Of a stretch of DNA of 64,000 bases, positions 20,101 to 31,068 are shown piece by piece. The notes under the pieces are model-generated. The model did not search any database and was not told the origin of the DNA. It worked only from the letters and a program-made list of their open reading frames with translations. The DNA lies in contig NW_015961961.1 in NCBI RefSeq assembly GCF_000497045.1, positions 310,001 to 374,000 of the forward strand. Direction: 5' to 3'. The translations under genes were made by a program, and so were the position numbers. Position 1 is the first letter of the stretch, and each line of letters begins with the position of its first letter. The stretch is from Kalmanozyma brasiliensis GHG001. Its lineage: Eukaryota; Basidiomycota; Ustilaginomycetes; Ustilaginales.

Positions 20101-20777
20101 CTGTGCTGATCAAATTTGACGCCATTGTAGGCAGCCACATCGGATGAAAGGTTGGGACCAGACACGAGCGGTTGTGTTGTGTTGGAACGAGTTCGAACGT
20201 GACCTAGCGCTTGACCATGGTCGAGAGGCATTGAGTCGTTAGCGGGGTTGCCGCCAAGATCGAGACCGTCGAGATCCAAACGAAGGGTTTCTGCTGAATG
20301 GCGGCGTTGTTGTCGGAGGCTGGCGTGTTGAGAAGAGGAGCTAGCGGGCGCACGTTGTGGTCTGGGAGGCGCTGCAGCGGGATCGGCGAGAGGTTGCGGA
20401 TAGGTGGGTATGGGAACGGACCTGGCAAGAACGTAGTCTGCGTGCTCGGCGATGATGCTGGGACTGACAGAGCTAGAGCTGCCGCTACGTCGATTGTGTC
20501 TCGGGATTCGATGAACGTTGTCGGAGATGGCGGGGGTGGTTGATGGCATGCTGTAGCGCGAGAACGAGTTACGACCTGCCGAACCTATTGAGCGGCGTTG
20601 AGGGGTGGGTATGGAAGAGGAGGAGGAAGAAGCCATTGAGGAAAGAGCTGCATTGGGCGAGGAGATGGATGTAGACGCCGATGCTGAGAGATTGCGAGAA
20701 GCAGAGGCGGCTTGGTCGGATATGGAGCGTCGCGAGGGTGGACTGGCAACGTCGGCCGGCCGACTGGTGGACGCCAT
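17127..20777 (-). CDS. Conserved-looking 1216-residue protein of unknown function
   Basis: A single open frame starting at ATG 20777 (MASTSRPADVASPPSRRS). Most of it is Ser/Pro/Ala/Arg-rich and probably disordered. Three regions read as folded. Residues of about 210-300 include FCVSCADDHLAAAHSALNGG and DSFSHHLRAECSDYREIM. Residues of about 370-560 include LEPLDILSIEEMGLHSLDVG and HQRIEWSVAETTSRNKKWVV. The C-terminal 150 residues include FEPFRVTAIVHDAPWSSSMG, FPVVLGYCNDAKGGLEMVPE and a final hydrophobic VTDVIIAACTAVMDV. I do not recognise a named domain. No signal peptide or clear membrane span is present. A good splice donor overlaps the stop codon (see the findings), so a last tiny exon is possible without changing the protein. 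Confidence 0.78.
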   Translation of the reverse strand: MASTSRPADVASPPSRRSISDQAASASRNLSASASTSISSPNAALSSMASSSSSSIPTPQRRSIGSAGRNSFSRYSMPSTTPAISDNVHRIPRHNRRSGSSSSVSPSIIAEHADYVLARSVPIPTYPQPLADPAAAPPRPQRAPASSSSQHASLRQQRRHSAETLRLDLDGLDLGGNPANDSMPLDHGQALGHVRTRSNTTQPLVSGPNLSSDVAAYNGVKFDQHSFCVSCADDHLAAAHSALNGGIEDSFSHHLRAECSDYREIMSSQVILNAAVDKHLRNRNASIDTVDTQRSRGFSISHGQVLGGFASLGLQTETGSKPPAPIRQQPTRTITKASTDSSDAPATPIEWRDSFATFGGGDGAPSYNPPPKWAHLTARPCNPLEPLDILSIEEMGLHSLDVGSLNDWEGCKLSAEILCPINGHQRIEWSVAETTSRNKKWVVVPNATLTCGQIDDFPPATQAERTVIVSSRSLWMDESDAAVSHRDRSQSSAKPFSSQRQPPLAVVGPSHRSSIPFSGKAGFELRLLRPTSGRICPPVYLANASTHRWLHQYRHTQTQGRVMQAAASDHLSVHSSPQAPATLRRSRSRPYLRDHQVPLRRSRSKPYLRPSQQLDTQAVATGTNPETFAPSLPGDPLARMHPEESWPSARSGRPDSMASMDSPASSDAGSDTGSSDEAGLSTTNTRESTLGSAISTSYDQPHSKFGEPTRSAAIPMARRGFQADPAQRTLSATSSASRGMSSNSEASGAAAGWQPGSFEQQRYQPKPASVKASSYEAESGQATSPVTASGMPINASTKQSRSRSGLQKALKKKDKMLTSWFKRKPENGATPTSMSPTTDNERPLSINGISKASRSRANSDNRRGNRARDESVSSGGEALTDPLALTEAALDSFQRSAFGTACPDATVTADSRRGSEAPTQKAFDRSASVGADKARGHALLGGTSGADHRNAVTSALSQVYGWDEQEAASRTLRPATRNSSAPSPFEDLDEDHALLGIEAVPSGALTMLIPLPLIGRNRAQDAVRYMRVNFVPFSEGSEAAAPGGSSLGPAAMPGASPSAEGEPSLSHSVSSGSNILAERVPAGQSGWKRKLGLSSSRATHANSRYDLDATAQASPPLPPTKFEPFRVTAIVHDAPWSSSMGDMDPRLPESGIFPVVLGYCNDAKGGLEMVPEGWGALRLAGVPVPTKPDGSPLDGVHPLNGVTDVIIAACTAVMDV

Positions 20778-23700
20778 TTTGATCTAATGCCGATGTTTGC
20801 TCTTGACAATGCCGGGCAGCAGGGCGATGCGCCAGCGTCGGGGGCAGTATGCTATCGCTCAGAGCGATCTTGACGTGATTCTCGGCATGAGATGGTGTGC
20901 GATTGAAGGTGCGACAGCGAGGCAATCTGCAGCTGATGTGAATTGGCTGAAGGCAATGGCGGTCGCTCGCTGTGGTCCGATGCTGCTTGCGAGGTAATTG
21001 GGCGGAGTGAAGTCGATGGCGACGACGGCAGCAGTTGTATGCGGCTCGGAGAGATGCAGAAAACGAGAGGGTGATGCCGAGTGAATCGTGGAACGAGAGT
21101 GCGCGACGAACAGAGATGTGAGGATGATGGCGATGATGATGGCGATGGCGATGGCAGAAGGTGCGCAACTGAGCGGAAGAGAGAGCTGCGGTGAATGTGA
21201 TGTGTGTGCGAGATGTTGCAGGTGTGAGCGAGAATGTGACTTGTGACTGGAGAGGAGGAATCCTATCTGTTGGTCCGCTGCTGCTGCTGTTAGCCGCTCT
21301 CAGTTGAAGGCCGCGAATGAGCAGTTTGGAAGAGAGGGAGAGAGAGAGAGCCCCGAGAAAGGGTTCGCCTCGCTTAGGCTGGCCACGAATTAATGCGGTG
21401 ACTGACTGACAGACTGACTGACAGAGTGACTGATTGTTCTCTGGGCCAAAGCGAGCGAGCGATAGAAGCTCGCTTCAACAGTCTATCGCCTGCCCAATTT
21501 CTCAAGACTTGCAGCGGGGCGGAGTTGCGACCGAGAAAAATGCACACACAATTCAAAATGAATAAAGTACACTTTTCGACTTTGCACTTTGACTGCACTA
21601 CGCCTGCCGCCAGTTAGCCGAGTGAGAGTTGCTCGGCGTCCGACAAGTGAGGCTGCTCACAGACGCATCCATCGGCTGCCCACACTAACTTAGCTTGCAA
21701 ATTCCTTCAACTCTACTCGCCAGTGTCTCGCTAGCACCACAGATCACCGTTCACGAATCGACTTAGGGTGCTGCCATCTTGACATGTTTCCTTCATCTTG
21801 CAAGCGACATTCAGCGAGAAGCTGTCGAAGCAAGGCAGAGCACAACACGCACAACGGTGGTGAGAGGGGTCCGTTTGGTCCCCCGCGATCCACGAGAACA
21901 AACGTGTGCTTGGAGAATGGCACGACCCTTTTCCCCTTCTGCCACGCGACGGTCGAGCTCTGTGGCGCTTGACTGTCTGCGCAAATTGATGAAAAAGCAT
22001 TGCAGCTTGCTGCCCACGCCAACCCAAGCACGGCAGAAGCGGCGCTCGCTTGCGGCATGGTTCCTGAGGTCGTCATGTCGACTCTCGCCGCAGTCACTGT
22101 CGTTGCGATGCTTCTCAACTGACGAGGTCCTCACTCTCTTGATCTGTCGCCTCACTCGACCCAGAGTCGGACACGGTCGGAGTTCTGAAGAACAATGGAG
22201 TGGACGCCTCCTTCTTTTTCGCTCGAGTTCTAGACCGCCTTTATTTCCACCAGACTCACTCGCCATCCGCCCGCCATCAATTTCGACCTGCAACAAGATG
22301 CAGCGGAGTTGAAGCTTACCAGTCGAGAGATAGAGGGTGCGGTTCCGCACATTCAGCTTCCGTCGGTCCGTGTATCGACCTCCCATTGTCCTTGTCGGCG
22401 CGCAAAAGGCAGCAACCGCGTGGGAACAAAGACGCGAGGATCGTCCCGCTGCTTACTTGTGCCTGCGTCGATTGCCAACCCTGACGACGCTCGGTCCCGA
22501 GTTTTGGCAGCCGCTCAGGGGCCAGTGGTCTGGACGGAGGACCGGCTTCCGTGGTGTCATTTGCAATGAGCGATACCGCATTCACCAGGCTTCTTTGCAG
22601 AAAGCATGTCTCTGATAAGACAACTGTAAGCTCTAGCTGGCACGGGAAACAGTAACGTTTCCGATGCAATGCGCCCGCATTCGAAACATGACTCCTTTTT
22701 GCGGAGCCGAGCTGCACCATGCAAGCCCTCTCGATTCAGAGACAACCAAGCTGGGGTCAAGACCTGGCCATGGTACCGTACTTGGGTGCGGAAGAGTGTT
22801 TGCTGTTACCCTTCCAATGACTGCTTGTCGATTCAGTTAAGTGACTGAGCGTGCCTGTCGATCCTGGTGAACACGCGCGCAAGAGATCGAGTTGACCGGT
22901 GACCGACAAGGTTTGACCAGGCGAACGGGACCGTGAGCCTGCATTGGGGCGCGAAAATTGGAGCGACGGCAAACCATCAGCCACGCGAGGGACAGAAGCG
23001 CTTCGTTCAAGTGCGCACTTGACCGTAAGCGAGCTGTCACGTTGATCCCGCTGCCCGGCTTTACACGTTCTCTCTCCTTGGCGTCATGGGTTTCGCCTCA
23101 AACCGCTCGTCACTTTGAGTGTTTGTGAGACAAGCTCTTTCCAAAACAGGAAGCAGCACAGACCCGATTGGGCAAATTGTCCACCGCACTGAGGGGCCCT
23201 ATTCGGTCTCAAATCGTTCGAAGCAACCACACGGCGAATGGTTTTGAGAGCCCGAATTTTTCCAATAAGGATGCTCTCTGTCGTCCTACCATTCATGAAT
23301 AGCGCCACAAACGGCCACCATTCTGAATCAAAGCTGTTGCTCAGATCCCGAAAGTTCCCTTTCGATTACAGCAAGGTGAGAGGGCCAGCTCCGACCGTTC
23401 CTGATTGCCCATCCATCCCTGCTCTGATTGACAAGATTCGAGCAATGACGTCTTGCATTGCAGATGCAGTGAGACCACTCCTCTTCAAGCTTGCCGTCCA
23501 GACAGTGGGGATGGCTTCCATCCCGCTAGCCGAGACCAACACGCTCTCTTTTGGTGCAGATCGTTCATGCATGGGCCCTTTCCCATTGTATCGGTCGGCG
23601 ATGATCTCCTCTGCCTCTGACGCAAGTGTCTCCTGCGACCGTCTCGTGCATCCGTTTCCTCACTACCATGGCCAACTTCTGATCTCCTCGACCTGGCGAC

Positions 23701-24592
23701 ATCGGATGAGTCTGACAGCGAAAAACCTGGCCATACGATGAAGCATACTGTATCAGTCACCTGACAAAGACATCCATTCTCAGCAATGCACATTGACGAA
23801 CTCGTCCAATGCATTCAATGACCCCCCTTCTCGCTACTTCTCCAAAGGACCGCAGATCACGCCCTTCGCAAGCGGCCATGCACGTTCACCCAGCGTCCGC
23901 TCGCCAAGATGACGACCCTGCATCCAGCCTTCATTCATGCGTCCTCTGCCCCACCTTTGGATCATCGTACGAAAGCAGAGTGTGTAATTGAAACGGCGAC
24001 CGGTGCACAACTCCGCCGCGACCTCTCACCGCACTCGGGCTGAATTTCAAATAGGGCTTTGTCACGCTGGTGACACGATCCGGTCTCCCAAGGGAGCGGT
24101 CTGGACCAAAATTCGGTTTTGTTAGAGCCACGAATGTGCACGGCGAGGTCTAACAATCAGAGGAGAAAAAAGTGGAGGCACGTGATGTCCAATTTTTGTG
24201 GGCGGTTGAAATTTTTGGACGGCAAAGCTTCTCGAGGCAAGAAAGGGTCCTGAGCTGTTTCTCCTCACACCATCCTTCGCCCGCCATCATCTGGCTCCGT
24301 TCGCACATTTCACTGAACATCCGCTACGAAACATCTTTGCAAAGCCACACAGCCAGCATTCTTTATCAAGGACACCATCAGTCATTCCCACGCGCCCTTC
24401 TTCTCCAGGCGGCAGGTCTCCAAGCTCCCACGCTCCTCGTCCTTGAAGTGCGTTTCGACATCGGACCGCCTCATCGATCGGTTGACCACGCTTGAGTCGA
24501 ACCGTTCCCTCGCGCTCGACCTCTGATTGGCGCTTTACCAACACCACCTCAACGTCCCTTCACGACCCTATCTCAGCCACCCCTCCGCCGCG
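20778..24592. other. 3.8-kb gene-poor stretch
   Basis: This lies between divergent genes: the 1216-residue protein to the left and MAK16 to the right. No open frame resembles a protein. It contains a GATGATGGCGATGG-type repeat near 21123-21160, a GA tract (21331-21350) and an ACTG/ACAG tetranucleotide repeat (about 21400-21433). AT-rich elements lie at 24190-24220, about 380 bp upstream of MAK16. It is too long to be ordinary promoter sequence for two genes in a compact smut genome, so an unrecognised non-coding RNA or decayed repeat is possible. Confidence 0.5.
21331..21433. repeat. Simple repeats: (GA)n and (ACTG)n tracts
   Basis: A nearly pure GA run occupies 21331-21350. About 50 bp on, from 21400 to 21433, ACTG units occur in tandem, interrupted by ACAG. 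These are microsatellites with no associated gene. Confidence 0.85.
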
Positions 24593-25576
24593 ATGCAGTC
24601 TGACGACGTCATCTGGACCATCATCGGGCACCAATTCTGTTCGTACAAGATCAAGTCCAAGACGCACTCGACCTTTTGTCGGAACGAGTACAACCTCACT
24701 GGTCTCTGCAACCGTCAATCGTGTCCTCTGGCCAACTCGCGGTATGCCACTGTTCGTGAACGGGAGGGGATCGTCTATCTCTATGTGAAAACGGCCGAAC
24801 GGGCGCATTCGCCACGCCGACAATGGGAGAGGATCAAGCTGTCCAACAACTACAGCAAAGCGCTGGAGCAGATTGATAAGGAACTCGTCTACTGGCCCAA
24901 CTTTATCACGCACAAAGCCAAGCAGCGACTCACAAAGATCACGCAGTACCTCATCAAGCTTCGTCGCATCCGACTCAAAGAGGAGGAACAGCCGAGTTTG
25001 GTGAGCATCAAGAAAAAGACGGAGCGTCGAGAGGCGACGAGGGAGATGAAAGCCATGAAAGCCGCTCGATTGGAAAAGTCGATCGAGAAGGAATTGTTGG
25101 AGAGGTTGAAGAGTGGTGCGTATGGCGATGCACCGTTGAACGTCAACGAGGAGGTTTGGGCCCAAGTGCTCGAGTCGAGGAACCGCGAACAGGAGTTGGA
25201 GTTGGAAGACGAAGAGTCTGAAGAAGAGGACGAGGAGGATCTGGAAGAGATGGATCGGATGATGGAGGAGGAGTTTGAAGAGGAGGAGGGGGTGGGCGAG
25301 AGGGAGTTTGTCAGTGATGATGATGAGGAGAGTGAGGATGATTTGGAGGATTTGGAGTTGTATGACAGCGATGGCAACACTATTGCGGATGATAGCGATG
25401 CGGATGACAGCGATGACGAGGAGGATGGGGAACCTGCGGCGAAGGGCGGAAAGAGGAAGGCAGGCCCAGCGGCAAAGAAACCAGCTCGCAAGGGTGGCAA
25501 GAAGGGCCCCCAGATCGAGATCGAGTACGAGGAGGAGACCGAACCCATGACAAAGGAGGCCTTGGCCAACTGGTGA
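24593..25576 (+). CDS. MAK16: MAK16, 60S ribosome biogenesis factor
   Basis: A 327-residue protein that starts with the highly conserved Mak16 N-terminus ([20 protein letters not shown]). It continues through [20 protein letters not shown], whose cysteines form the probable zinc or Fe-S binding site, and [20 protein letters not shown]. The C-terminal third is a very acidic Glu/Asp tract followed by a Lys/Arg-rich segment. Mak16 is a nucleolar protein that joins early pre-60S particles with Rpf1 and Rrp1 and is needed for 5.8S/25S rRNA maturation. The ATG at 24593 was chosen because it gives the invariant family N-terminus; an upstream GTG-initiated extension is leader sequence. No intron. Length and motifs are normal for the family. 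Confidence 0.97.
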   Translation: MQSDDVIWTIIGHQFCSYKIKSKTHSTFCRNEYNLTGLCNRQSCPLANSRYATVREREGIVYLYVKTAERAHSPRRQWERIKLSNNYSKALEQIDKELVYWPNFITHKAKQRLTKITQYLIKLRRIRLKEEEQPSLVSIKKKTERREATREMKAMKAARLEKSIEKELLERLKSGAYGDAPLNVNEEVWAQVLESRNREQELELEDEESEEEDEEDLEEMDRMMEEEFEEEEGVGEREFVSDDDEESEDDLEDLELYDSDGNTIADDSDADDSDDEEDGEPAAKGGKRKAGPAAKKPARKGGKKGPQIEIEYEEETEPMTKEALANW

Positions 25577-26084
25577 TCGCCATCTCCAACCAGACCAACC
25601 TTCGTGGTCATCGCGCGCCATCGAATCGCTCATCCCGTCACCATCGACCCTGTCCCGTTTCGCGCTTCTCCGTTGCATCTCTTTCCCTCATCGTGTACTC
25701 TAGCCCATCCAAGCATTTGCCCGACCAATCACATTGTCTCTCGCCTCCGAACTCGAGTGTCGAGCGGTGAACGCGGTGCATTTGAGCATGGCTAGGCTGT
25801 CGACAGCGTCGCGAGAGTCGCACGGTGATCGCAAGAAGCAGTTCCTGCGCACGCCACCGTCACCTTCGCCCTCGACTCGTACTTCACCACTGGACGTCGC
25901 CTCGCCGCCGATCCGGATCGTGCCACAGAAGAGCCAAGACAGAGGCACAGCAGACCATAATCATGCACAGTCTCACCAGCCCGCAGAACGAGGAAACCAT
26001 ATTTTAAAACGAAACAAAGCGACTCCAAAACAGTGAACGATCGTGTTATAAAACGAATGTGGGTGCTATCCTGTTGTCCCACGA
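25577..26084. other. Convergent intergenic spacer after MAK16
   Basis: 508 bp between two convergent stop codons. It holds the 3' flanks of MAK16 and the mucin-like membrane protein gene. AT-rich motifs such as ATATTTTAAAAC (25998-26009) and TTATAAAAC (26045-26053) could serve in 3'-end formation. No gene was seen. Confidence 0.5.
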
Positions 26085-28263
26085 CTAGTACACGCCACCA
26101 TAGGCATCCTCATCATCGGCCATGGAGCTAGCTGTGGAGATGGGCCTCTGACCAGCAGACAGGCCTGCTCCACCGGCCGGGGTGAGGTTGCGCACGCTCA
26201 GCTGTTGCTGGTGTTGCTGTTGCTGCTGGAGCTGGAGCTGCTGCTGGTAGTGTTGTTGCTGGAGCTGCTGCTGCTCGTAGGCGTAGGTTTGTTGGACGTT
26301 GGGCAGGTCAGGTGTGCCAGATCGGCCTTCGGAGGTTCCGGGGCGACCGGCGGTGTCGTAGGTGCGGCTGGGTGGGCTGGTTGATCGGGTCAGGGAGGAT
26401 TGGTGTGCGAGTCCCGCAGCGAGCGTCTCGGCTGCGTTGATGGACGCGTGGCGCTGGTCGGCGGATCCATCTCCGGACGAAACAGAGCCAGATCCGGCGT
26501 GGTGCGTGCCAGGGACGACGGCGCCGGGGACGAACGAGCCAGGAGACATGCCACCGCCGTGTGCGCGGTCGAGGTGGGCGTACGGGTTGGCAACGTTCTG
26601 CGCCTGCTGCTGACCTCGGCCGACACCAGCGATGGAGTACGGATCGCCGCCGAACGCCGCGAGGGGTGGCAGCTGGGGTGCGGGCGAGATGGCGCGCTGT
26701 TGACCCTGACCGAAACCAGGTTCTTCGAGGTACTGTTGGTCAGCGGGGTGATTAGCAAACGCAGCAGAGGGCGGGGCGTGGTAGTCCGAGTGCGAAGGCA
26801 TCGAGTTCATCTGGTTGGCGTAATCGCCATCCTTGTAGTATCCGCCGACCATAGGCGCGTTCTGCTGCACACCGGCAGCGTGCTTGGCAAACATGGTCGG
26901 GGGACGAGGACCGCCCTCGTTGTGCGCTGCCATGGCTCCCATAGCGCCGGCGCTGACACCGGATTCGTACGCGGGACCAAAGTTGTTGTACTGGTGGTAG
27001 TGTTCCGACATTTCGGGCGACATGCCGCCGGCGCCTCCGTGGCCCTCGTCCGAGTCGAAGTGGTCGGGGATCATGGCCGAGTGGCGCTGGAAGGCATCGC
27101 GGTCGAAGGGGTTGCCCTCGTAAGGGTCGTCCTGCTTGCGGTATTTCTTGAAGAGGAAGCCAATGAGACCGGAAAGAACGACGATGCCGACCAGCGAGCC
27201 GGCGACGATGCCGATGATGGGACCTGCAGAGGAAGTGGCCGACTTGGGCGTTGCCGAAGCGGTGGCCGCAGAGGAGATGCCGGTGGGCGTGGCGGTGACG
27301 ACAGCAGTAGCTGTGATGGGCACGATCGAGGAGCGCGACTGTTGCGGAGGGGGAAAATTATCAAAGAGTCAGTTACGTTGTTGCTTATGAAGAGAGGAAA
27401 GAAAGAGAGGTGAGTGCGTTGGGATGGGATCTTGGAGGGTTGCTTGAGATGAGGCGGGTCTTGCAGATGAGCAGGTCTTGCTTTTGATGTTCGAGACGGG
27501 GAATTTGCGCGGAGACTGAGAGGGATCTGGAACCAAGCCTTTGACGGCCATGTACAATCTTTGCGAGCAAGCGCATTTGGGAGAGGAGGGACAAGTGCAA
27601 GGAGACAACAGGGAGGCTAAAGGATGACATGGATGTGAGGGCCAACAAGTGTAAAACACAAACCGAGGAATTGTCCTTATCGTCGTTCGCCGTGGAATCG
27701 TCCGTTGATGTAGCTGTTGGTTCAGAACTGGAGACACTAACCGAAGATGTGGAGCTCGAGGTGGAAGTGGATCTAGTGCTGGAGGAAGTTGTGGTGGACG
27801 AAGAAGTGGTGGTGCTCGATGTGGAAGTCGAGGTGGACGTAGAGGTAGACGAAGAGGTGGTGGAGGAAGAAGAGGTGGTGCTGGAAGAACCAAAGAGAGA
27901 GTCGATGAGACTGCCGAGGGGATCGTCGCGGGTGGAAGAAGGGACTGAGGTGCTGGTGAAGAGGTTGCGGGAGAGCGAGGTGCTGGTTGCGGCTTGAGTG
28001 GTGCGGGTGGCGGCACGAGTGGCGGTTGTGGTGTCCGAGCTGTCATCGTCTCCGAGGCCAAAGCCACCACCCATGGGAGGAGCGTTGCTGCTACGACCGG
28101 GACCGATGCCATTGGCGCCATCTGCCTGACGAGCGACAAGCTGAGCGTCGTTGGCGTGGTCATCGACATAAGAACGAACAGCGTTGGCGAGCTGAGAGCC
28201 GTCGTCGTTGATGCGACGCCTGTGGCGACGCATGCGAGGAGCGTTCTGATCGAGAGAAGACAT
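26085..28263 (-). CDS. Single-pass mucin-like membrane protein with Gln-rich tail (two exons)
   Basis: Exon 1 is 28263-27664 and exon 2 is 27338-26085, giving 617 residues. The 325-nt intron begins GTTTGT, ends CAACAG, keeps the frame at a codon boundary, and has a CTGAC branch-like sequence about 35 nt before the acceptor. The N-terminal half is almost entirely Ser/Thr (about residues 100-200), as in heavily O-mannosylated cell-wall sensors. One strong membrane span follows (about 239-263, GPIIGIVAGSLVGIVVLSG), then FKKYRKQ and a long cytosolic tail with Gly/Ala and Gln runs (QLQLQQQQQ). No N-terminal signal peptide is visible (MSSLDQNAPRMRRHRRR), so insertion would depend on the internal span. 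The architecture recalls Mid2/Wsc/Skg6-like fungal membrane proteins, but no Cys-rich WSC domain is present. Function unknown. Confidence 0.75.
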
Positions 28264-30208
28264 GATGAGGAGCGATGTATGCAGAGGAACAAACGAAAGC
28301 AAACGTCGATGGATGGCGAGACAAAGGCTGCAATGGTAGTGGAGTGATCAAAAGAGTGTGCTGTGGATGCGCGACTGTGTTGGTCGGGTGTCAAGTGTTG
28401 GAAGGGAACCGATGCTCGGTATACACGTGCCAGCCGTGAATATCGAAGCGGAGGGATGATTGGTGGGGAAGAGTGAAAGTACGGTCAGAGATGGTGTGGA
28501 TGAAACGGATGGAGAGGATGGTGAAAGGCAGATCGAGGAGCAGAGCGGCACACGTCGACGCGAGGTCAGAGACAGCCAAAAAGGGCAAACACAGGGGCAG
28601 CAGGCTCAGATCAAACTCGAAACTGGGGTTTCCTGCCTGTCAAAGGGCTTCTTGCTTCACTCGGCCCTGTCTCGCTCGCTTCCTCCCCTCTCCTAGGAAC
28701 CGCGCATCATGTTGATCGTCGCCAATGGTGGCTATGCCCCCACATATGATCATAACAGGCACACGCCCATGCCATCCATTGTTGAACGGAATGAGGAAGC
28801 GCGATCCAGGCCCACAGAGCGAGCGTGGGATGAAGGCGAAAAAAGTGACAGCATCGACACAGTGAGCAGCCGAACTAGAGCATTCCAGCTGCGTTTGTTC
28901 TCCCCTTGTGCCGTCAATCTCCCTCTCCATTGTCGCCCGCCACAACGGCAGAGTGCCGATAGCATCGTCGGCTGGTGACCGACCGAGGGAAGAGCGTTCG
29001 GATGCCCCATCCAAGTTCACGGCGCTCTGTTGGTTTCAGGCCGTGGTGAGTGTTGTTTGCTGGCATTTTCGACCATCCTCTGCTCCATTGCATCGATTTC
29101 GAAAAATCTGCATGGAATGTGCGTGCAGCCGAGGCGAGTCTCAGACGCGTGTGGTGCGCGTCGATGGTGCCCTCTCGGAGATGGAATCCTGCCCAAAAGA
29201 AGGCTCGCTGCATGGCTCCTCTCGCCGAGTCCGAGGCATGCTTCTCAAAACACACGTCGGCAGCTCGAGAGTGGTCGGCTGCATGCTGGTTGTTTCCTGC
29301 AACAGCACCAGCGCCTGTTCAACTGCACTAATGTGTCTGCAGGCCAGAACAAAGTGGGTTTTTAGGGGGTGGCTCGCTCGACCCTCGAACGATTCTCGCT
29401 TGCTGCTTGCTACAGCCGACGCCAGCTCGCTTCATCCAGACTCGAGGTTCATCTTTGACAGCGTCGATCCCTGTTGTTGAGCAGGGTCGAACTTGCTCTC
29501 GACGGGGATTGGAATGAGAGTCGATCGTGGAGAACCGTATCTGGTGGCCACGACAAGCACCAGGCATGCAGCAGAGAAGGCTTGAGCGGCACGAACTTCT
29601 GCAGGCTGTCGATCGTTTCCCAGTGACACACGCGCCCCTCGCAGCGGACCATGTTGCAAGCCTGACCCACGCCTTGCTGCTGGGCTCGTTGCTGCATCGT
29701 TGACCCGCCACTTTGACGCCGTACGCCGCCAATCAATCGCCTTACACCACAACGTCATCGATTCGCCCTCAGCAGGCCGCAGCTCGCTTGCTCTGGGGCG
29801 CAAGACGCCGGGTGTCCATGAACACCGTCCGTGACCCAGCCCAGCGGTGTGGCTGCGGATCGGGAGGATGCGAGGCTAGTGTCACCGCCTTGCGCAGGCG
29901 TGCATTCCAAATGTTCTCAACAGAAGCTTTCGCTTTAGGCGAGCTCAGCATGCCGTTCGACAGATGTGAGCGCTGTTTTGTGGGACGAAGAAATCAGAAA
30001 AGAGCCGCGAAAAAGAAGGCTCCAAAATCCTGGGCAGGAATCCGCTCTTTGTTAGGACGAGGCGAGACAACATCCCAGCGCAAACTCGCCCAAGCATCGC
30101 TCACCCTCACCTGACCCAACACAGACACTCCGAGGACAGATAGGTCGATTGCAGGGCAAAAAGCGAAGGGCGAAGGCGAAACGACGACATGGAATCGAAT
30201 CAGATCGT
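28264..30208. other. 1.9-kb intergenic region between the mucin-like gene and PXMP4
   Basis: This holds the promoter of the mucin-like gene (28264 upward) and the 3' flank of PXMP4. Several 90-190-codon frames overlap on both strands between 28.9 and 29.8 kb, but none shows family motifs or a consistent composition. I see no RNA gene. Confidence 0.5.
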
Positions 30209-31068
30209 CTATTTGTTGTGCCAGAAGAGGTTCCGCAAGCTGTATCATTCGCAAAGGCAACCCGTGGTCAGCAACGTCTCTCCACCGTTCAACCCTTTTC
30301 TTCTCTGCAACGTACCTGTCCCACTTTTCGGCATTGTGGTAGAGATAGTCCATGCTGTTGACCATGCCGCTCTGGATGGTTTCGCGTCGGTACTGGTGGA
30401 GGTACATGACGACGCCCCAGGTGATGGTGGCGTAGGCGGCGAACCAAGACTTGTCGGTGGGTCGGGGTTTGCCGGCTGGCCAGTCCTTGGGTGTCTCTGC
30501 TCGCGGCAGGAACGATGCGATGATCCTCGACGATGTATACAGCACAATCTATCCACCGGATGGAAGCTGTCAGCAACCCTTCCCTCTTTGTATCACAGCC
30601 TGGGAGGTGAGAACGTACCTGTTCGTTAACGGGCGTTCGCTCGCCGAAAACGTAGTAGCCACCGATCAGCCCGGCGACGAGACTGTGCCAGTGCGGAACA
30701 GGACCCTTGCCGCCCGTCGCCTCGTAGATGCGTCGCAGCGCGATGGTGAGGAACTTGTAGAGGGGAGTGAACGTCCCCAGGTTGAGCGCGTGCTGCTTGG
30801 TCGCGCGGAGGATGAACGTGAGCTTCTCACGAGGTGTACCGCGACCGAAGAGGAAGGTCATCACCAAAGCATGCGGAAAGCGAATCTTGGCACCGTACAC
30901 AATGCCATTGCGGAAACCCTGTTGTTACGAGAAACGTAAAGAGGATGGTGAGTATCGGAATGGCACGGAGGGTGGGTTGTGGGGCAAACTCACCTTGAGG
31001 ATGGTGAACAGATCATGGTAGGCTGGGTTGAGCGCAAGCTGCGTCAGGCTCTTCTGGAGGTCCGACAT
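30209..31068 (-). CDS. PXMP4: Peroxisomal membrane protein 4 (PMP24), four exons
   Basis: Exons are 31068-30994, 30918-30619, 30548-30316 and 30239-30209, giving a 212-residue protein, the same length as human PXMP4. All three introns (75, 69 and 76 nt) are GT-AG with donors GTGAGT, GTACGT and GTACGT. Joined reading gives MSDLQKSLTQLALNPAYHDL, then the family signature LKGFRNGIVYGAKIRFPHAL followed by VMTFLF, later YYVFGERTPVNEQIVLYTSS and NSMDYLYHNAEKWDSLRNLF, ending WHNK. The last exon supplies only ten codons plus the stop; reading through its donor gives an unrelated tail, which supports the splice. PMP24 belongs to the Tim17/Tim22/Tim23/Pmp24 superfamily of hydrophobic membrane proteins and sits in the peroxisomal membrane; its transport role is not settled. 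It is the most intron-rich gene in the window. Confidence 0.95.

Noticed and set aside
24560..25678. 372-codon minus-strand frame with many hydrophobic Leu/Ile/Val residues over MAK16
   Set aside because: The apparent membrane protein is the complement of the acidic GAG/GAT codons of Mak16.
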